A stretch of 23,358 bases of DNA, from positions 1 to 23,358 of the IMG/VR virus record IMGVR_UViG_3300031974_003820. One strand, 5' to 3'. A program made the position numbers and the translations under genes. The stretch is from a virus. Below are positions 20,291-23,358 of the stretch, one piece after another. Position 1 is the first letter of the stretch. Each line of letters starts with the position of its first letter. Under the pieces are notes generated by a model that made no database searches, was not told the origin of the DNA, and saw only the letters and a program-made list of their open reading frames with translations.

Positions 20291-20565
20291 CAACCGAAGA
20301 ACAAACCGAAAACCAAACTCTCAGCCGCTTTGATTTTACCGACGCGCAACAAGAGTTTCTACTGTACGTTGTGAGACGAAACGATGTGATCGACGCAATC
20401 GACCTTGGTTGCATCATCGCAAAGCATGGCGCAGACTTTGGGGCAATCTCGGACGAAATCCTTGAGGCTTATTTTGTGAACAGGCACTGGGATCACCAAA
20501 GCAATCACTCCGACATTGTGAGGAATCTTGAAAGGGCGAAAAGGCTTGATGAAAGAAAAGCCTAA
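20287..20565 (+). CDS. Unknown 92-aa protein
   Basis: The start is fixed by the leader repeat. The protein is acidic at the N-terminus (MTTEEQTENQTLSRFDF) and helical after it (DAQQEFLLYVVRRNDVIDAID, ISDEILEAYFVNRHWD, SDIVRNLERAKRLDERKA). It has a His/Asp cluster (NRHWDHQSNHSD) but no known metal motif. Last gene of the P4 unit before the endolysin. Function unknown. Confidence 0.6.
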   Translation: MTTEEQTENQTLSRFDFTDAQQEFLLYVVRRNDVIDAIDLGCIIAKHGADFGAISDEILEAYFVNRHWDHQSNHSDIVRNLERAKRLDERKA

Positions 20566-20588
20566 ACCAAACACCAAACCCAAACAGC

Positions 20589-21056
20589 ATGAAAAAAATA
20601 AAACTAATAGCCGCGCTTGCGGCACTAACGGCAACCGTCTCGGCGGTTGAAATCAACGGCAAACTGATTCACGCCTTCGCGCTTACTGAATCGCCGCCTC
20701 ACGGCATAGATCACAACGCGATCGGTGACGGCGGAAAAGCTCGCGGCGCGTGGCAGATGCACTTTGCGGCATGGTGGGAAGCCAGCGCGTCTTTGAAGTC
20801 GGCGGGATACAAGACCGCACCGCACGCGATTGGCGCGCACGATCCAGCACTTGCCCACACGCACGCCAAGGAATACATGGCGATAACGCACTCGCGACTT
20901 GCAAAGCGCATGGGCCGCGAGCCTAACGCTTTCGAGCTTTACGCCGCTTGGAATCTCGGCGTCGGCGGATTCGCCGAGCGAGGCTTTAAGATTGACGCTT
21001 GCCCAAGCGCAACGCGCAACGGCATCCAACGTTTAAAAAATCATCTCACGCGATGA
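20589..21056 (+). CDS. Secreted lysozyme/transglycosylase-like endolysin
   Basis: The 155-aa protein has a signal peptide (MKKIKLIAALAALTATVSA, residues 1-19). The domain after it has LIHAFALTESPPHG with Glu34 as likely catalytic acid, then AIGDGGKARGAWQMHFAAWWEA, the 'G-D-x-G-x-A-x-G-x-x-Q-I/M' block of goose-type/SLT muramidases, and 'FELYAAWNLGVGGF' matching the 'A-x-x-x-Y-N-x-G' block. It should cleave peptidoglycan in the periplasm, using host Sec for export. It is about 6.3 kb from the holin-like genes. The leader is A/C-rich (AAACCCAAACAGC) without a Shine-Dalgarno. Alternatively it aids entry, but export suggests lysis. Confidence 0.78.
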   Translation: MKKIKLIAALAALTATVSAVEINGKLIHAFALTESPPHGIDHNAIGDGGKARGAWQMHFAAWWEASASLKSAGYKTAPHAIGAHDPALAHTHAKEYMAITHSRLAKRMGREPNAFELYAAWNLGVGGFAERGFKIDACPSATRNGIQRLKNHLTR

Positions 21057-21298
21057 CCCCCCCTGCCGTGTCGCCCTCTTTTCAGGCATCTTCAGCCGAC
21101 TCCTTGGAGGGCGGCACGGCAACCCCCCTATGCGTTGTGTGCGCCAAGACGATTCACACGGGCCACGTCTGCGGGCGTTGCTCTTACAAGGTCAACATGG
21201 AAGCGCGCAGCTATGGAAAAGCCAGAGGCCCAAAAGTAAAACGGCACCTCTTCCGAATAGACATAAAAACCGGATTTATTGTGAACGATTATGAATGA
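21053..21298 (+). CDS. Small zinc-ribbon protein
   Basis: ATG 21053 overlaps the endolysin stop (ATGA). The 81-aa product has a Pro/Ser-rich start, then CVVCAKTIHTGHVCGRCSYK with two CxxC pairs, the layout of a treble-clef or zinc ribbon, then a basic segment (KARGPKVKRHLFRI). Likely binds zinc and nucleic acid or protein. The upstream in-frame start at 20999 lies within the endolysin gene. Confidence 0.6.
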   Translation: MTPPAVSPSFQASSADSLEGGTATPLCVVCAKTIHTGHVCGRCSYKVNMEARSYGKARGPKVKRHLFRIDIKTGFIVNDYE

Positions 21299-21611
21299 TC
21301 AAAACGAATTTAACTTTGAGAAACCCAAAAGCAAAATTGCCTTGGCGTTTCAGAAATACGACGCGAACAATCCAAACGTGTGGCGGTTGTTTGTCCAATA
21401 CTCACAACAGGCCGCGCACGCTGGCCGCAAGACATTCAGCGCGCAAGCGATCATTGAACGGATTAGATGGTTTCACTCAGTAGAAAACCCCGATGACGAT
21501 TTCAAAATCAACAACGATTTCGCCGCGTTCTATGCCCGTAAGTTTCACGCGATGAATCCAAACCTGAACGGGTTTTTCCGCACCCGCAAAAGTCAGGCCG
21601 ACGATGAGTGA
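21291..21611 (+). CDS. Conserved phage protein of unknown function (106 aa)
   Basis: ATG 21291 overlaps the previous gene by 8 nt. The sequence has the pattern 'N-P-x-V-x-x-L-F' (NNPNVWRLFVQYSQQAAHAG), R-K-x-F-S-A-x-x-I-x-E-R-I-R-W, D-D-F-K-I-N-N-D-F and 'F-Y-A-R-K-F' with FFRTR near the end. I recognise this as a protein type frequent in phages of Gram-negative bacteria, usually near recombination and replication genes, without known function. The next gene overlaps it by 8 nt. Confidence 0.7.
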   Translation: MNDQNEFNFEKPKSKIALAFQKYDANNPNVWRLFVQYSQQAAHAGRKTFSAQAIIERIRWFHSVENPDDDFKINNDFAAFYARKFHAMNPNLNGFFRTRKSQADDE

Positions 21612-21969
21612 AGGCGACAACATTCTTGCGATTGATTTTGACGGCACGATAATTGTGCAAGGCTCTGGCTTGAGCCGCGAGAGATTAGAAAAGCGACCGA
21701 TGGCGGGCGCAGTCCATGCGCTGCAAATGTTGCACGCTCAACGCTGGCGCATCGTTGTCTTTAGCTGCCGCGCAAGGGATGAGCAAGGGCGTGCGCAGAT
21801 CATTAACTGGCTGAGACGTTACGGCATTGACAATTTGGTTGAGGAAATCACCGCGCAAAAACCTTGGGCAAAGTATTACATCGACGACCGCGCGATTGCG
21901 TTTGATAATTGGGCAAGCGTCTTGGAAAGGCTAACGGATGAAGGGCAAGAAACTGATGGGCATATTTGA
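21604..21969 (+). CDS. HAD-superfamily phosphatase
   Basis: The 121-aa protein has HAD motif I IDFDGTI (nucleophile Asp11, acid-base Asp13), motif II VVFSCR (Ser54), and motif III/IV region QKPWAKYYIDDRAI with Lys86 or Lys90 and Asp94/Asp95. It is a minimal HAD domain without a cap, like small phage and bacterial phosphatases related to the kinase-phosphatase DNA end-repair enzyme, so nucleotide or nucleic-acid 3'-phosphate is a possible substrate. Overlaps the methyltransferase-like gene by 32 nt if that one begins at 21938. Confidence 0.8.
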   Translation: MSEGDNILAIDFDGTIIVQGSGLSRERLEKRPMAGAVHALQMLHAQRWRIVVFSCRARDEQGRAQIINWLRRYGIDNLVEEITAQKPWAKYYIDDRAIAFDNWASVLERLTDEGQETDGHI

Positions 21970-22648
21970 TTGGTCGCCGCTTGAAGAGTTTGCGCCGATC
22001 TGGCTGACCGATCGGCTGGTTGTGATCTATTCAGACAGATGCGAAAAAAAAATAAGCAAAAACGCGATCCCGATAAAAATCAATCGGTCGTTTACGTTTG
22101 GCACTGGCGGCCATCCTTCAACGCGCGGCGCAGTTCACGCGATTATCTACGCCGTGCGCCAAAAATATGTTGACCCAACAAACGCGACGTTCGTTGATCT
22201 CGGCGACACGTCTGGGTTGATGTCTATCATTGCGAATCACATGGGGTTCAATCCGGTTTATCTGGCAGCCGAAGAGGAAAAAACCCAAGACGAGGCCGAG
22301 GCCAACATTGTGTTGAACGATTGCGCCGCCATGATCACCGAACCCTCAACCCTTTTCGGCGTCGCGCAATATCACCGAGAGACGAATCAAGTGTTTGACG
22401 TGCGGCCAGAAATTATTTGCACAATTCAAGGCGGGTCGCCGATGGTTAGACAGTATTTGTCCGATTGCTATGATCTAATTGTTGACGGCGGCGTGCTTAT
22501 CTGGGCGGGGCATCAACCCAAGGCGACAGGCAAAACACGCGCGGCCCTTGAAGAATACTTTGACGACATCGAGCATTTAATTTGTGACGGTTGGCCCGTT
22601 GCGATTTGTAGAAAAACAAAACTAAAGGAACCAAAAGAAAATGAGTAA
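21938..22648 (+). CDS. PrmA-like methyltransferase, altered motif I
   Basis: The 236-aa protein has FGTGGHPSTRGAVHAI (54-69), close to the F-G-T-G-x-H-P-T-T signature of ribosomal protein L11 methyltransferase PrmA, then ATFVDLGDTSGLMSIIANHMGF where PrmA has the SAM-binding D-x-G-C-G-S-G motif, AAEEEKTQDEAEANIVLND like the motif II/acidic loop, and DLIVDGGVLIWAGHQ near the end like the strand 5/6 part. The classic glycines are partly replaced (DLGDTSG), so catalysis is uncertain. Start could also be ATG 21956. It lacks PrmA's N-terminal substrate-binding domain, so the target is not evidently L11. Confidence 0.65.
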   Translation: MKGKKLMGIFDWSPLEEFAPIWLTDRLVVIYSDRCEKKISKNAIPIKINRSFTFGTGGHPSTRGAVHAIIYAVRQKYVDPTNATFVDLGDTSGLMSIIANHMGFNPVYLAAEEEKTQDEAEANIVLNDCAAMITEPSTLFGVAQYHRETNQVFDVRPEIICTIQGGSPMVRQYLSDCYDLIVDGGVLIWAGHQPKATGKTRAALEEYFDDIEHLICDGWPVAICRKTKLKEPKENE

Positions 22649-23358
22649 ACAGCAAATAGCAAATCCAAAAACAGAAATCCGCGCGCTCCTTGAGGGCGAC
22701 GCATTCCGTGAACAGGTTGCCAAGGCATTGCCAACGCACTTAACCCCTGACCGCTTTTTGCGCGTCGCGCTAACGGCATTCAACCGCACGCCGAAGCTAT
22801 ACGCTTGCACGCGAGAGAGTTTGTTTCAATCAATGCTCGACCTGTCGGCGACCGGATTGGAGCCAGACGGCAGACACGCGCACCTTATCCCCTACGGCAA
22901 CCAGTGTCAGTTGATTATTGATTACAAGGGACTCCTTGCGCTCGCAAAGCGTAACGGCGTGACAGCGGACGCCAAGGTTGTGCGGGAGGCGGATCACTTT
23001 GAAGTAATCGAGGATGACGGCAGCGGCAACACTGTCATCAATCACGCGGTCAACTATCGGAAAGCGCGGGGCGATTCGTTTGCGTTCTACTGCCGCGCAA
23101 CGTGGCAGGAGGGCGACAACCGCGTTGTGAGTTATGAGGTGATGACGCGCGATGAAGTGGAAGCAGTGCGCGCACGATCGAAGGCGGGCAAGTCTGGCCC
23201 TTGGGTGACAGACTTTGACGAAATGGCACGCAAGACAGTTATGCGCCGCCACTCTAAACGCTGGCCCCTATCCTCTGAGATTGCCGACGCCATCAACAAA
23301 GATTATGACGCGCCAGACTTTGCGCGCAAAGCAAACGCAACATCCTCCCCGCTGTTTG
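22641..23358 (+). CDS. recT: RecT-family single-strand annealing protein (3' end outside window)
   Basis: The frame is open to the window end (239 residues seen). It shows the RecT block: THLTPDRFLRVALTAFNRTPKL, TRESLFQSMLDLSATGLEPDG, HLIPYGNQCQLIIDYKGLLAL, VVREADHFEV, EVMTRDEVEAVRARS and GPWVTDFDEMARKTVMRR. RecT anneals complementary single strands and works with an exonuclease (RecE-like or YqaJ); no such gene lies in the window, so look downstream. It overlaps the methyltransferase-like gene by 8 nt. It shows that the phage encodes its own recombination, which fits the repeat-rich region upstream. Confidence 0.92.
   Translation, partial: MSKQQIANPKTEIRALLEGDAFREQVAKALPTHLTPDRFLRVALTAFNRTPKLYACTRESLFQSMLDLSATGLEPDGRHAHLIPYGNQCQLIIDYKGLLALAKRNGVTADAKVVREADHFEVIEDDGSGNTVINHAVNYRKARGDSFAFYCRATWQEGDNRVVSYEVMTRDEVEAVRARSKAGKSGPWVTDFDEMARKTVMRRHSKRWPLSSEIADAINKDYDAPDFARKANATSSPLF

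Overview
This window is part of a tailed double-stranded DNA phage genome or prophage. The head-neck-tail-lysis gene order and the length of the tape measure point to a siphovirus. Every gene I can support is on the + strand and most genes overlap or nearly touch. A two-transmembrane holin-like protein, a lipoprotein nested over a small spanin-like gene, and E. coli-like promoter hexamers point to a Gram-negative host. The host phylum cannot be read from the sequence. No integrase, terminase or tRNA gene is visible, and the window cuts into a gene at both ends.

Layout. 1-4364 is the head module: portal (5' end missing), a 57-aa protein, a protease-scaffold fusion, a capsid cement protein and the major capsid protein, followed by a strong terminator hairpin. 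4435-8916 is the neck and tail module: connector-like protein, tail-terminator-like protein carrying an inserted beta-rich domain, small tail-tube candidate, tail assembly chaperone and a 779-aa tape measure protein. 8926-11524 holds one unknown structural protein and a tail fibre ending in a self-cleaving S74 chaperone domain. 11521-13307 is a two-gene accessory unit, a GT-A-type glycosyltransferase and a PAPS-type sulfotransferase, overlapping the fibre gene. 13307-14327 is a compact lysis cassette of six very small membrane-associated proteins. 14348-15599 holds a metallophosphoesterase, a winged-helix protein and an unknown protein.

From 15600 to about 20580 lies an accessory (probably early) region of small unfamiliar genes. 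It is driven by four copies of one repeated module: an A-tract-rich stretch, a sigma70-like promoter with a 17-bp spacer, and an ATG exactly 9 nt after the -10 hexamer in all four. That geometry predicts leaderless or near-leaderless mRNAs. Copies 1 and 3 are also identical over the first 31 bases of the coding sequence, so unrelated proteins start with the same ten residues. Downstream genes in these operons follow A/C-rich leaders that mostly lack a Shine-Dalgarno sequence. The region includes a papain-like cysteine peptidase candidate.

20589-23358 holds a secreted lysozyme/transglycosylase-like endolysin, a zinc-ribbon protein, a conserved phage protein, a HAD phosphatase, a PrmA-like methyltransferase with an altered motif I, and a RecT single-strand annealing protein cut by the window end. 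The observations I rate highest are the four-copy fixed-geometry promoter module and the glycosyltransferase-sulfotransferase pair beside the tail fibre.
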